Assembly: GCA_032871835.1 (NCBI GenBank)
Contig: CM065297.1
Location: 44,021,098 to 44,085,097, forward strand
Origin: Dipteronia dyeriana
Taxonomy: Eukaryota; Streptophyta; Magnoliopsida; Sapindales; Sapindaceae
Length of the DNA stretch: 64,000 nt
Direction of reading: 5' to 3'
How positions within the stretch are numbered: position 1 is the stretch's first letter; the number at the start of each line of letters is the position of its first letter. The notes beneath the pieces are model-generated. The model searched no databases. It was not told the DNA's origin and saw only the letters and a list, made by a program, of their open reading frames with translations. The translations under genes were made by a program, and so were the position numbers. Positions 32,655 through 44,190 of the stretch are shown in pieces.

Positions 32655-34503
32655 TGATAGTGTGAATTACCTGAATCTATTGCATAAAGTCCGCCTGATC
32701 TCCATTCCTCTTCTCAGCGTGTTCCCGAATCTCGGCTTGGACCTCCCTTCCAATTTGAATGTTCTCCCTAACTTGTTGTAAGAACTCTATCAAGCATGCT
32801 CCCTTTATCAAAGCCTCAATCTGGTTCCGCAGGTTGTAGCATTCTGAGGTGTTGTGCCCTACGTCCTTATGAAAGCCGCAATATTTATAACGATTTCTTT
32901 TATCGACCGAGACTTTTATAGAAGCGGGATTCTGTAATAAACCCTTGTCCCGAATAGCGAGGTAGATTGTTTCTCAGGATGCATTTAAGTGAGTGTAATG
33001 GTCGTACCCCCTATTATCGTGGGCTATAGGGGCTACTGTCCTAGGAGGTGGTAAAGCCTAAGAAGGAGTTCGCTTATCCGGATACCTTTCCGATCTGGGC
33101 TGAGGAAGAAGGAAACCGTATGTTGAATTATTAGGGGGTTTATTCCGGCTTTTCTGATCTTGCTCAGGTCTGGGAGCTTCCTTCTTTTATCGCTTTTCGA
33201 CTCTCATGTCGTCATGCTCCATCTTGACCTTGAGCTGCTCGTCGACCTCGATCTGCTCCAGAGGCCGATCATAGGCTTCTTTGTTGTTTTCCGAAGGTCT
33301 CTTGGCAAAAGACCGAGATAGTTTTCTTACCCATAAGTTTCTCCTGAAGTTGGTGAGGGTTTCTCTATTGGTGAAGACCCCCATCTGGATGACCTATTTA
33401 TGAAACCGCTCGACATAAGCCCAGAGAGTTTCCCCTATCTCATGGATCACGTACGTAGATGAATCAGGTTCTTCAGTCGAGGCTTAACCCCTTGGAACTG
33501 TGAACAGAAATCAGTTGATAATTTGGTAAAGGAATTTACGCTCCCAACGGGTAGTTTCTTAAACCAAGTCTTAGCAAAATCTGTGAGTGTGGTGGGGAAC
33601 ATCCGACACATAGCGGCCCTGGTTATGTTCTGGACCTCCATTTGTTGAACGAAACTCTTTAAGTGGCTCAGCGGATCTTCAGTCCCGGAGAACCTGTCAG
33701 CTGGCATTTTGAACTTAGGTAGAAGCTCTGCCTCTCGGATCCTTCTGGTGAAGGGGGCTTTCATCTCACTTAGAGGATCTTTCTTGTCCTCATTGTACTT
33801 CCCATTCTTCATCAATTAGACCTCATTTTGTAGCTCTGCCAACTGGTCCCTGAGTCACTTGCTTTCGGACTTCCTTGAGTCAATCTCGGATTCCTCACAA
33901 TCAGATCCCTCTGATGAACTGGTGACCTCTACCCGGTTCCCTCTTGGAAGGGGGCTTGCTCGAGGGCTTTGCTGGCTTTCTTCATTTCTACCCCCGGCTT
34001 CCCTTCTTGAAGTCGTTGGGTAGATGAGCTTTTTCTGTCCCCAGGGAAAGACATCTACTGCATATTTGACTAGTCGTGGTTGGTAGCGTGGCAGTGCTTT
34101 GGGAACGTGGGGCATAGGCCTTAGCCTATCCTGGATCGAGGTTGGGAGCCCCGCTCTGTTACGAGTTGATTCCCGAGGGGCTGGCCCAAGGCGATCAAAA
34201 GCGGGTTGCCTAGCCCCAAGCCTGCTTGATTCCCCTTGATTGCATAGACCCGTTTGTTGGATAGCTATACCCTCAGCGAGTAATTGAAGGTGGACGTTCT
34301 CTACAAAGACCGCCGCTTGTTGGTCAAGCTCAATCTGATTTCCCAGAGGAGGATCCAGAGCCCGTACAGTAGCTGGCTGGGTGGAATTTGGTTATGGAGT
34401 CCGGATTTTTTCCTTTTCCTCGGAACCTTTCGTGTCGATGTAGCAGATGGTTGTCCCAAGGTGCCCTGCTGCCGTGCTGCCGTTGCGAGGAGTGGAGCTT
34501 CAT
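32655..34503 (-). pseudogene. T2 gag
   Basis: The start ATG is at 34503-34501 (MKLHSSQRQ). A charged N-terminal part follows, then the capsid domain (AELLPKFKMPADRFSGTEDP, TWFKKLPVGSVNSFTKLS, 33815-33447, ending FCSQFQGVKPRLKNL) and a helical part with TLTNFRRNLWVRKL (33384-33187). The C-terminal knuckle is YCGFHKDVGHNTSECYNL (about 32890-32830). Several stops and frame changes. Role: capsid and RNA packaging. Confidence 0.8.
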
Positions 34504-34558
34504 GATGACTTTGAAATAAAGAACTTTTTGAATGTAAAAAGATGGTGGTGTGAGAGGT

Positions 34559-34578
34559 TTCCCACAGACGGTGACAGA
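34559..34578 (-). promoter_or_regulatory. T2 primer-binding-site region
   Basis: The minus strand reads TGTCACCGTCTGTGGGAAA just inside the 5' LTR. This matches, with changes, the T5 site TGGCGCCATCTATGGGAAG and the TGGCGCCGTCTGTGGG type I know from Tat elements. The tRNA is not assigned. Confidence 0.6.
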
Positions 34579-34581
34579 AAG

Positions 34582-35674
34582 TGTTGACGAGAAATTTACT
34601 CGAGATGAGAAATTCCAGTTAACACCCTCGAGACCACTACCACCAAAGCGGTGGCCGGGGTCGGTACCGTTGGTTCCCGACCTGTTTAAGAGGGAGAAAC
34701 GAGTGGCAATAACAGTAAATGGGAGCTGTATTACTGATATATTGCTTTAAGATACAAATAACTCTCTTGTTTGCTCACAATCTCTCGGAGTAATACGGTG
34801 GTGGCAACTCGGTGCCTGTCGAATAGTGGAGACGAAGGTGACCGTGTTCTGAAATCAGAATTTAGTCCTTGTTTCTATGTGTATATCTGTTGTTTATGAT
34901 TTTCTTTATTTCGCTCAATCTATCTCAGTTGTTCCCTTCTTTTCTCTCTCTGTGTTCATCCATAAATATCTTCCAAGTAGGTTTGAATTTCCTAAACACT
35001 TTGTCGTGATCCTATGATCCGTTCCCTCCTTATCGGGCGGGATATGTCATTTGAATTTGAATTGTTTCCGGATTCGATGATATAGTTGACAAAGATAAGT
35101 TTGTTGCCTTATTTGAATTATACTCTTGATGTGCATGTGAACATTTTGTAGACACGATCCTCTGTGCATTCGTGCCATGAATCTTCATAGAGGTCATCCT
35201 GCCAGCCGCCTATTTCCCCGTAAAGCGAGGTAGGCCCCTACTCTGGCTCTTTTCCTGGAAGCTTAAGATGGATTTTCCTTGACCCGTGGGGGTCTGAGGT
35301 GTTCTTGTAGACCCTCCTAAAAGGTAGCCGGGGTAATGCAGACTTAGGCGTGATTCCTCTTTTGTGCCCAACAAGGACACCGGGCTTCTTTCAAATGTCT
35401 CTTGAGCTAGGAGATTCCCTTGGCATTTACGGGGCGGTTGTGGATCTCGACCTCAGAGCCGAGGTTCCCCGATAGATGGCCTAGAGAAGCCCGGGTTCCA
35501 GTACTCTTGTGAGGGCTCATCCCTGTCGCACTTGGCTTGTCTTCTGGTAACTTTGAAGCCAAACTGGCCTTCCCTTCTCCTATAGGGTGGCTTTACGGTC
35601 TTTCCGGGCTTCATGAGTGTCGATTGTAGGTGGAAAGTTTCTGTTTCACCCCTGGCCAAATTTCCCTATTAACA
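34582..35674 (-). repeat. T2 5' LTR
   Basis: TGTTGACGAG to CTATTAACA, 1093 bases, followed by the duplicated AGAGT. Lacks the 157-base duplication of the 3' LTR. Confidence 0.9.
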
Positions 35675-35679
35675 AGAGT
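35675..35679. repeat. Target-site duplication of T2, right copy
   Basis: AGAGT, identical to 23214-23218. The next bases (ATTTGTAACCATATTAAAG) continue the copia LTR interrupted at 23218. Confidence 0.9.
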
Positions 35680-37291
35680 ATTTGTAACCATATTAAAGAT
35701 TTCCTAATTTGTTTAGATAAATAATTCCTATTATTTATCTACTTATCAAATATAATCTTTAATATTAATTATACTACCAACAATAGTATAATATTAGGAG
35801 ACCATCTCCCAATAGGAAAAAGATTTGGACTTTTAATTAAATAATTAATTAATCAACAAATTAATTAATTTCCATTTGATTAGATAAATAATTCCTATTA
35901 TTTATCTACTTATCAAAAATAATCTTTAATATTAATTATACTACCAACAATAGTATAATATTAGGAGATCATCTCCTACTAGGAAAAAGATTTTGACTTT
36001 TAATTAAATAATAAAATAAAAAATAATATATTTAGGCTTTTATACATTAGCATTGCTGCCTATAACAACATATAGGTATATATATATATAATGTTTCTTA
36101 TTTTATTAAATCCATTGGACCTTAATAAAAAGTCCACTTATGAACTAGACCCATTCTTACTAAAAGAAACAAGTCCAAATGCCTCAATACAATTCTAGAT
36201 GGACCCCTAAATTGGTCCGGTAGAATATATCAAGTGATCCATTCAAGTTTGTGTGGATTGGGGATCTTGGTGGGCTATCTAAATTTAAGTTCCAATAGAC
36301 ACAACCCAATCACAATCAACAAACGATTCACTTAGGTCTGATATATTAATTTTAGTTCATTCCACTAAAGAACTATAACTGAACTCTTAAATAATGATAG
36401 AATAAGTTAATATTTCTCATTCATACCCTAGACAATTTTAATGGAGAAAGTGTATCCTCGTGAAGAATACCACTAATTGCCAAGAGCTCATAGACCGTCT
36501 ATAGCTCCCCAAGTTACCATATTTACTTATATGACCACATTTTGAACTTGGATGTTTCGACTTGTCCAGAAGCCATGTTTCAATAGACACTATTGAAAAC
36601 TTAACGTTAAGATTTAATATCCAATACCTAAAAGCATCCATATGATGATATTCTACTCTCATTTATTAAATGGAGCCACGATGTCCGTATGTATAAATGA
36701 AGTCCTCTATCGATTAACAAATGAATACCACCAAACTATCAAAGATAGACTATGCTATATAATCGTACTCATTGATAGCTCAAATGATAACCCTGGCAAC
36801 CATAAGTCCATCATTTATCTCAGGATTGAGATAGACTCTCCGATTGTCTTCAAGTGAAATCTTTTATCCATTGACGGTTCTAGATAAAATAATTCATTGT
36901 GATCCTGTTCAATACACCCAATGCACTCGATTTTTTTGCCCAAAGACACCACACTTTGATTATTTTAGACTCATCATAACACATTTGATCCCACTCAAAT
37001 GCTAGCAAAAGAATCTAAAACTTTGACAAGAAAAATGCGCCCAACCATTATCTTAAGTTGTGAATATTATTCAAGACTAACTAAAGAATTGTGTCTACCT
37101 CATACATATCTAGATGTATGAACAATTCTTCTTTTCTCGTAGTCTTTTGACCTTATGATTATTTACTTTTGACAATTATAATAATTAAACTATAAATGCT
37201 ATAAGATTTGTTAAACTAGAAATCACTTTATTAATATGAAAAGATTGTCAAATACATTATTAAACTCTTGCTATCGAGCATAATCCCAACA
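35680..37291 (-). repeat. Copia B 5' LTR, proximal part (after T2 insertion)
   Basis: It continues the copia LTR to its start at 37291 (minus strand TGTTGGGATTATGCTC), flanked by CTTTG. It holds a 167-base tandem duplication (35714-35880 and 35881-about 36010). It carries the small ORF at 36438-36662. Confidence 0.88.
36438..36662 (-). CDS. Small conserved LTR ORF (74 codons), copia B 5' LTR copy
   Basis: Begins MRVEYHHMDAFRYWILNLN and ends VVFFTRIHFLH, uninterrupted. Same place in the LTR as the other copies. A 71-codon ORF overlaps its start on the opposite strand (36642-36857) and is open in some copies as well. Confidence 0.3.
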   Translation of the reverse strand: MRVEYHHMDAFRYWILNLNVKFSIVSIETWLLDKSKHPSSKCGHISKYGNLGSYRRSMSSWQLVVFFTRIHFLH

Positions 37292-37296
37292 CTTTG

Positions 37297-37937
37297 CCTA
37301 CGCGCGTGTAATGGTTAAATGTGCATTGGATTGTAGTTTTGATACTGTGTGTTACCCTGGCGAGGTGTCTCATGGAGGTTATCAAATCATAGCGCTTGCT
37401 ACTTCGATTGGCAAGGTGTGTTTCAGTATCGATATTGTTAACGACCATTCTGGGCTTGTATTTGAGCTTGACCTAACCGTGTTGACATTTTTTGGTGATG
37501 ACGGGGCTTTATAGGCTTCCTTTTTGCCTACTCGGCCAGGTTGAGATTATATCTCGGTGAAGCGGGAGGGCATTGCAGGACAAGTTTGGCACCATGAAGG
37601 TCCTATGTTGAAAGCAGAGGTGGTAGCATGCTCTAGTGGAGGTCGCAAGGTACCTCGATCTTAGGGAACCCAAGTCCTCCTACATCGAACTAACTTCAGG
37701 CTCTCATTATGGTATTGGGGACTTGACAGGGTTGCGTCGGACCTTAACGGGTGAGCCTGGATGCATCTAAGATGTTCAGATTGTATGGAAGGCTCGCCTT
37801 GCGCTTTCAGGATCGCGTGGTAGCTCGACCTCGGGGACCTTGATATTTCATTACTTAAGCCTGGACTTGGGCCCTTGCATGAAGGCTGGAGGGTGGAAAA
37901 TTTCCCTTTGGTCCTTAGCCAAATTTGGCTATTAATA
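37297..37937 (-). repeat. T3 3' LTR, right part
   Basis: It continues from 14150 after the copia B insertion. It resembles the right part of the T5 LTR (47200-47671), for example GTGGTAGCTCGACCTCGGGG. It ends CTATTAATA at 37937. The T2 and T5 LTRs end in ...ATTAACA, so the terminal CA is changed here. Confidence 0.75.
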
Positions 37938-38187
37938 GAAGTTGTCTCTGACTTGAACACCAGTGATTGTTTTTAGGTTGGAGTCAGACTCCTATCTCAC
38001 ATGGGAAATTTTCCATTTTCAAATTGGTTGCCATAATCTTGACGGGATCTCTTATTAAATTCAAGCTACAGGAGACGAGCGTGGGAATGGTTTCTTTTTT
38101 TAAAGAGGCGATATTTTTGGTGGCACACGGGCATTGAGGCGAAGAACTCAATCACTCCCTCGTTATTGTTTTCTTCCCTACTATGCC
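37938..38187. other. T3 polypurine tract and region upstream of the antisense promoter
   Basis: The minus strand GTCAGAGACAACTTC lies beside the LTR end and is the PPT. The remaining bases, AT-rich with no ORF, lead to the antisense TATA box. Confidence 0.5.
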
Positions 38188-38196
38188 TATATAAAT
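38188..38196 (+). promoter_or_regulatory. TATA box of T3 antisense gene
   Basis: TATATAAAT, 147 bases before the ATG at 38335. Equivalent in place to the T2 box at 24704. Confidence 0.55.
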
Positions 38197-39323
38197 CCGG
38201 TTTTCTCTTCGTTTGTCTTGTGCTTGCAAAAACCCTTTTTGAAATTTTGAATTTACCTTAAAAAAACTCCTTTCATTTTGGCTAGAAACCTTTCCGTATT
38301 TCTTTCCCTTTTCCAATCAGACCTTCTCATTACCATGTCAACTTCCATTTTTAACGCATTTGAACCCAGGGTGAAGGACAATGTGACCACCAGTCTCGCG
38401 TATGGAAAATAGGCTCGAGAAGATAGTGGATACAATATTCCTTCTCCTCTACGCTATCGTTCGGGCCAGAATCTTTCCATTAGGTCTGGCTTTTCAAATT
38501 GACTTGAGAACCCGTTAGATTTAGTCGATAAAGATTCAAGTAGTGATTTTGGTAGTAAAGCTGCTAGTAAAAGTTTGGCCCCGATCCCAGACGCTCCTTT
38601 GGGTGAGCTCGCTCATTCTTATGATTTTCAGGTCATCCCAGACTCCATCGTCAAAGACTGGTCGATCGACCGGTTGAGAAGTAAGTTTGGCATCCCTGAC
38701 AACATCTCCATCTTCATCCTTACAAAGAATTATGATGTCTTTACTCCTCCCAAGGGCATGTTTCCACTCCACGTCACCGCTCTTGAGAATGGGGTAAGGC
38801 TTCTCTTTCATCCCACCATTCAGTGGGCTCTCCATGCCTTGCAGCTTGCAACTCTCCAGCTAACTCTGGGCTTCTAGAGGTATCTGGTGGGCTTTCTAGT
38901 GATTTGGAGGGAGCAATGTGAGTCTGGCAACCTTATGAGGGAGCCTAATGCTGAGGAACTAGCATACATGTTCTAGATTGGTAGCCTATCTCTAGGCCCA
39001 AGAGGGTAACTCTACGCCAAAGCCAAGAACAGGATCAACTTTGTAGTGCCAGGCGTTGCCAAGAAAGATCCCCCCTAGAAGGACGAATGGATACTGATCG
39101 CGGTGATTGGGGAACCTCATCTACATTGGCGGGCATGAGCTCGAGGTTCCCACCACCTTCTATGATAAGCCCTCCTAGGATAGAAATTCCCTACCAGTTG
39201 AATCTGAGGAAATCTTGAAGGCCATCATTGCCAAAAACTTTATGAATCTGAAGTACCTTAATTTTGACTTCTTCGATCCCCGCAGGGTGAAACAATACCT
39301 GCGTATCTCAGTTGCCTCTCCTA

Positions 39324-39400
39324 GTAAGAATGGAGTTTATTAGCCAACTTACTTAACTGTTGCTTGCCTTGGTACTAATTTCACTCTTTTTTTTTATAGT
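39324..39400 (+). other. Intron 1 of T3 antisense gene
   Basis: Donor GTAAGAATGG, T-rich tail, acceptor TTTATAG; 77 bases. The codons before it (RVKQYLRISVASPS) align with T2 (RVNRNLRISGATPR), so the position is conserved. Confidence 0.75.
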
Positions 39401-39710
39401 TTTTGTCATGGTACTCATTGTCCAGGATTATCAACAAGCTCACACTCCTTTTCTCTCCCTTGACAGTTCAAATCGAGGAAGCCTTCTAGTAGCCTCGATC
39501 TAAGAAGGTGGGCATTCACCCATTCCTGCAGTAGCTCAACATGCTCCTACCCCTTTAGCTACCCGTCCTAAGTCCATATTGGAGGTGTTAGTATCCCGGC
39601 CTCATGGGTGTGTGGAAAAGGGGCTTCCAATCCTGTTACAGCATCCGTCACTACCACTACCTCTGTTACCCCTTCTACCACTTAGGCCACTATTACTACT
39701 ACCCCTTCAG

Positions 39711-41950
39711 TGTAGGGAAAAAAACGGTTCAAAACGCAATGGAAGCGTGAGAAAAAAGAAAATTAGGGTTTGCATATATATATATATATATTTTATATAT
39801 ATAAATTCCCCTTTTAATAACAAGAACCTTAACCCTAGATTAAATGATGTATATTAAAAGTATCGTACCTTTTTTTTTCGTGACGATTGAACTAGCGTCG
39901 AATTGAATCCGCAAGATCTTCCAATCCAATCACGAACGTGAATCACCTAGGAGTGTGGGCTCCCTTTCTTTAAATTGTATACCTGAGGATGGAAACAAAC
40001 AAAATCTTATTCTTTGTTAATCATAATAATCCTCCAAGAGAAAAACCAAGAACTTCCGGTCAATTTTGAATTATCAATCAATTTGATTGAAACTCGCGTG
40101 AACCTTGATTCGATGTTGTACATAAAACCCTTTTGATGCAAAGGATACTAGTGTACTATCGAAAACAAAAATGTTCCCTCTTTTCTCTATGCTTAGCCGA
40201 ATTCTTCACACAATGAGTTGGACGAAGTTTTTTTTTATAACAATAAAAAAACAAGTAAAAAACAACTGCTCACACCAAAAAGTCATACCTGGTCGAAATT
40301 TTCAAGTAGTATATATAGGAGACAAAATCCTCTTCTAAGAAGAATTTCCTTGGTGGTTAAGAATCCTTTCCTTAGGTAGATTTACTTGGTGGTTAAGAAT
40401 CCTTTTCTAAAAAGAATTCTATCCTACACCAAGACTCCTAATCCAACTCAATAGTGTATTTTTAGCTATATTAAAGACTTCCTAATTTGATTAGATAAAT
40501 AATTCCTTTTATTTATCTACTTATCAAATATAGTATTTAATATTAATTATACTACAACCAATAGTATAATACTAGGAGACCATCTCCTAATAGAAAAAAA
40601 TTTTGACTTTTAATTAAATAATTAATTAATCACCAAATTAATTAATTTTCATTTAATTAAATAATAAAATAATATAATATAATTAAGCTATTCTAAATAG
40701 TCTTGCTGCCCAACACATATATATGAGCCAATATATTATTTTCTTATTTTATTAAATCCATTTGACCTTTATAAAAAGTCCACATGTGGACTAGACCCAC
40801 TCTTACAAAAAGAAACAAGTCCACATACCTCAATACAAATCTAGATGGACCCCTAAATTGGTCCGGTAGAATATATCAAGTGATCCAAGCAAGTTCGTGT
40901 GGATTGGGGATCTTGGCGGGCTATCTAGATTTAAGCTCCAATAGACACAACCCAACCACAATCAACAAATGATTCACTTAGGTCCAATCTATTTAATTTT
41001 AGTTCATTCCACTAAAGAACTAAAATTGAACTCTTAAATAAAGATAGAATAAGTTGATGTTACTCATTCATTCCCTAGACAACCTTATTAGAGAAAGTGT
41101 ATCTCATGAAGAATACCAGTAATCGCCAAGAGCTCATAGAAGAGCTCATAGACTGCCTATAGCTCTCCAAGTCACCATATTTACTCATATGACCACATTT
41201 TGAACTTGGATATTTTGAATTTTCCAGAAGCCATGTTTCAATAGACACTATTGAAAACTTAACCTTAATATTTAATATCCAATACCTCAAAACACCCATA
41301 TGATGGTATTCTACTCTCATTTAATAAATGGAACCACGATGTCCATATCTATAAATGAAGTCATCTATCGATTAACAATTGAATACCACCAAACCATTGA
41401 GGATAGACTATGCTATATAATCGTACTCATTGATAGCTCAAATGATAACACTTGCAACCATAAGTCCATCATTTATCTCAGGATTGAGATATACTCTCCG
41501 ATTGTCTTCAAATGAAAACTTTTATCCATTGACGGTTCTAGATAAAGTATTTCATTGTGATCTTATTCAATGCACCCAGTGCACTAGATTCTTTTGCCCA
41601 AAGACACCTTACTTTGATGATTTTAGACTTATCATAACACATTTGATCTCATTCAAATGCTAGCAAAAGAATCTACTTTTTTGACAAGATAAAGGTGCCC
41701 AACATTTTATCTTAAGTTGTGAATATTATTCAAGACTAACTAAAGAATTGTGTCTAGCTCATACATATCTAGATGTATGAACAATTCTTCTTTTCTCACA
41801 GTCTTTTGACCTTATGATTATTTACTTTTGACAATTATAATGATTAAACTATAAATGATATAAGATTTGTTAAACTAAAAATCACTTTATTATCATGAAA
41901 AGATTGTCAAATATAATATTATACTCTTGCTATCGAGCATAATCCTAACA
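39711..41950 (-). repeat. Solo copia LTR inside T3 antisense gene
   Basis: A complete LTR (plus strand TGTAGGGAAA to AATCCTAACA, 2240 bases) with no internal region. Flanks are TTCAG (39706-39710) and CTCAG (41951-41955), a 5-base duplication with one later change. It arose by insertion followed by LTR-LTR recombination. It carries the small ORF at 41075-41320. Confidence 0.88.
41075..41320 (-). CDS. Small conserved LTR ORF, solo LTR copy (81 codons, altered end)
   Basis: Begins MRVEYHHMGVLRYWILNIKV. A 12-base in-frame duplication (SMSS twice) and a frame change near the end alter the C-terminus to FFMRYTFSNKVV. Otherwise open. Confidence 0.28.
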   Translation of the reverse strand: MRVEYHHMGVLRYWILNIKVKFSIVSIETWLLENSKYPSSKCGHMSKYGDLESYRQSMSSSMSSWRLLVFFMRYTFSNKVV

Positions 41951-43159
41951 CTCAGTTGGCATACCTGTTGTTTCAATTCCTTCTCCTGCTTCCATCATGA
42001 CAAGGACGTGTTTAGAAACTACCATTGTAGAGGATCCCAGAGATCTTCCCCAACCTCCATATAGAACTGTTGACCAAGGCGAGGTTGTGAAACAGTTCAT
42101 TGCCTCTTGTCCTGGCGGTAACCTTTCCTCGATGGCCTCAATGGCTACCAACCACCTGAATACCAAGGGATCCGCTCTTTTGGTCTAGGTATTCTTTTTC
42201 CTTCATCAGTGATTTGAGTGATCAATTGGTTATTTAGTGATTTATGTTTTGTCCACTTCGGGCCTTCAAATATAATGTTGCTATGAGCCATCAGGTGGTC
42301 TCTCTACGCGATCGTCCTGTGAAGGCTAATGCCGAAGTTGATGCCGCCATATGGTTATTTGCTAAAGCCCGAGACATGGTAATTTGCTAAAGCCAGAGAC
42401 ATGGTATAGGAGATGACAACCAATAGGACAAAACTGAGAGAGAACTAGCCGAGCTCCAGTGTGATTATGAGAGGCTGAAGAGGACCTTTGACTAGGATAC
42501 CTTAAAGTTGACGAAACGTTAGAGGGAGAGGGATGACTGGAAGGTGGAGGCTAGAAGGCAATAGATAGAAAATCTGGACCTACATGCCCAAATAGCTAAG
42601 CTACATGAGGAGGTAGAATATTTCTTTGGTAGAAGATACTTATATGCTTCCTATCAGGTTGCTGAAGCACTACCTCCTCCCTTCGACCTTTCTATCGTAG
42701 TAGACTAGAACCGGAAGAAGATCTTGGATAGGGTGAAGAAGCTGTCTGCCCTGACTGGTGATGGGGCAGACCCCTCTAAGACTGCTGGCACTGATGAAGG
42801 TTCTGATGATGATCAAGAATAGTAGTATGGGGTTACTGTGGTCCTACCTGCTCCCTAACAGGTCGAAGATGGGTTGTCAGCTGCTCAAGGTATGATAGTT
42901 GATCAGCTAGCATCTAAAGAGATAACTGAGAGCCAAAATAGTTCAGCTTTGATGGGGGGCTGTGACTGGGGTGGAGCCAGTGAATGAGCAACTCGAGGTA
43001 GGGGCGGCTTCAGCTTCTCGTACTGAGATAGTCCCTCTTGAGATCTTGGCTAAGGTTGACCAGGTACTAATCGAAGAGTGAATCGAGAAGCTGGTAGGTG
43101 AACTGTAAAAAGATGGAGAAGGGGTTGGAAGGGATCACTAAGTGGAGGTTGATGTGTAA

Positions 43160-43680
43160 TTTTCCTATATTTATCTGCTTCTGTTGTCGGGAAAGGGGAG
43201 TGGGCACCCTGTTTTATAATGAACTGGACAAATCATTTTACAACTTTTTTTTATAGCTAGGAACCAGGGGATAGACTCCTGATTTGGTTTGATGTGGCCT
43301 GATGAGGGTATAGGCTCCCCTTCTAATTGATGTAGTCTGCTAGGGAGATAGGCTCCCTCATCATGATCAATGGAACACATTTCGATTTCCCCCATACTTG
43401 TTTTGATTGATTCCTATCTTAATTGACTTTGAGCATACCTAACTTAAGTCTGAATTAGTTCTTGACGTTTGGAAGGAATCCTCGCTAATTCTTGTACCCA
43501 ATTCCCTTGTGTGATGTCTAATGACCTGGATTATATCCCGGTCGAGGCGTTTGTTGTCTCTTCATTGAGTTCCAGGTCATTTGGGTATCAACATTCCATA
43601 AGTTAGGCTTTTAATACTTAGGCTAAGATTATGGCGTCTTAACCCAGATACCGTTCCCCCTATGCTTGGGAGGTACCTTA
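43160..43680. other. T3 region between antisense gene and tandem repeats
   Basis: It resembles the matching T2 stretch (GGATAGGCTCC motifs, 43270-43360), likely the 3' UTR of the antisense gene. No coding seen. Confidence 0.45.
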
Positions 43681-44190
43681 CCATGGCAATTTCGATCTGG
43701 TAGGCAACTATGCATTTAAAATCAGACCTTTCTTGGGGTGGAAAGCGGACCAAGGCATCAAAAACGCTATCTAGCTATCCTGGTCTCGAGATCAGGATGG
43801 TAACTATGCACTTACACTCAAACACTTCTTGGGGGTGATAGCCCGACCAATGCATCAGAAATGCTATCTAGCTATCCTTGTCTCGAGATCTGGATGGTAA
43901 CTATGCATTTACACTCATACACTTCTTAGGGGTGATAGCCCGACCAAGGCATCAGGAATGCTATCTAGCTATCCTAGTCTCGAGATCTGGATGACAATTA
44001 TGCACTTACACTTAAACCCTTCATGGGGGTGGTAGCCTGACCAAGGCATCAGAAATGCTAGCAAGCTATTCTGGTCTCGAGATTTGGATGGCAACTATGC
44101 GATTACACTTAGACCCTTCTTGGCTTAGGGTGGTACCCGACCAAGGCATCAAGGTTGCCATTATGCTATTCCTTGGTTTATGGAGACTAT
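43680..44190. repeat. T3 tandem array, about 97-base units, five copies
   Basis: AAGGCATCA-type motifs recur at about 43752, 43853, 43946, 44043 and 44152, with CTATCTAGCTATCC and TCGAGATCTGGATGG in each unit. It is related to the T2 and T5 arrays. Confidence 0.82.

Larger units (their letters stand above)
23219..35674 (-). mobile_element. T2: end-to-end Tat-type gypsy element with antisense gene
   Basis: The element spans 12.46 kb between identical AGAGT duplications. On the minus strand: 5' LTR (35674-34582), PBS, gag, protease, RT, RNase H plus second RNase H, integrase (ends 28720), tandem repeats, antisense gene on the plus strand (24828-27431), PPT, 3' LTR (24490-23219). This is the complete plan described for Tat-lineage elements with an extra antisense ORF. 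All genes are broken. The two LTRs differ at roughly 20 positions in the first 230 aligned bases, so the insertion is old. Confidence 0.92.
14151..37291 (-). mobile_element. Copia B: near complete Ty1/copia element, split by T2
   Basis: Read on the minus strand: 5' LTR (37291-35680 plus 23218-22441), PBS, leader, gag, protease, integrase, RT, RNase H, PPT, 3' LTR (17084-14151). Both outer ends are canonical (TG...CA) and flanked by the identical 5-base duplication CTTTG (14146-14150 and 37292-37296), proof of a single insertion event into the T3 LTR. All copia domains are present, but many stops and frameshifts kill the frame. Confidence 0.92.
38335..43159 (+). pseudogene. T3 antisense gene (aORF), split by a solo LTR
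   Basis: It starts MSTSIFNAFEPRVKDNVTTS at 38335 (compare MSTSTD in T2). The Transposase_28-like domain is better kept than in T2: FTPPKGMFPLHVTALENGVR, LFHPTIQWALHALQLATLQL, then YLVGFLVIWREQC (about 38735-38915). Intron 1 is 39324-39400. A solo copia LTR (39711-41950) sits in exon 2. The intron 2 donor is at about 42189. A coiled coil follows (for example CDYERLKRTFD, about 42460) and an acidic tail to TAA 43157-43159. Several TAG stops stand where T2 has Gln. Confidence 0.7.

Noticed and set aside
36642..36857. 71-codon ORF MMIFYSHLLNGATMSVCINE and relatives at 41300-41515 and 56429-56644
   Set aside because: It runs antisense to the LTR, overlaps the start of the sense ORF, and is not kept open in all copies. 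I prefer the sense ORF as the candidate and list neither as a firm gene.
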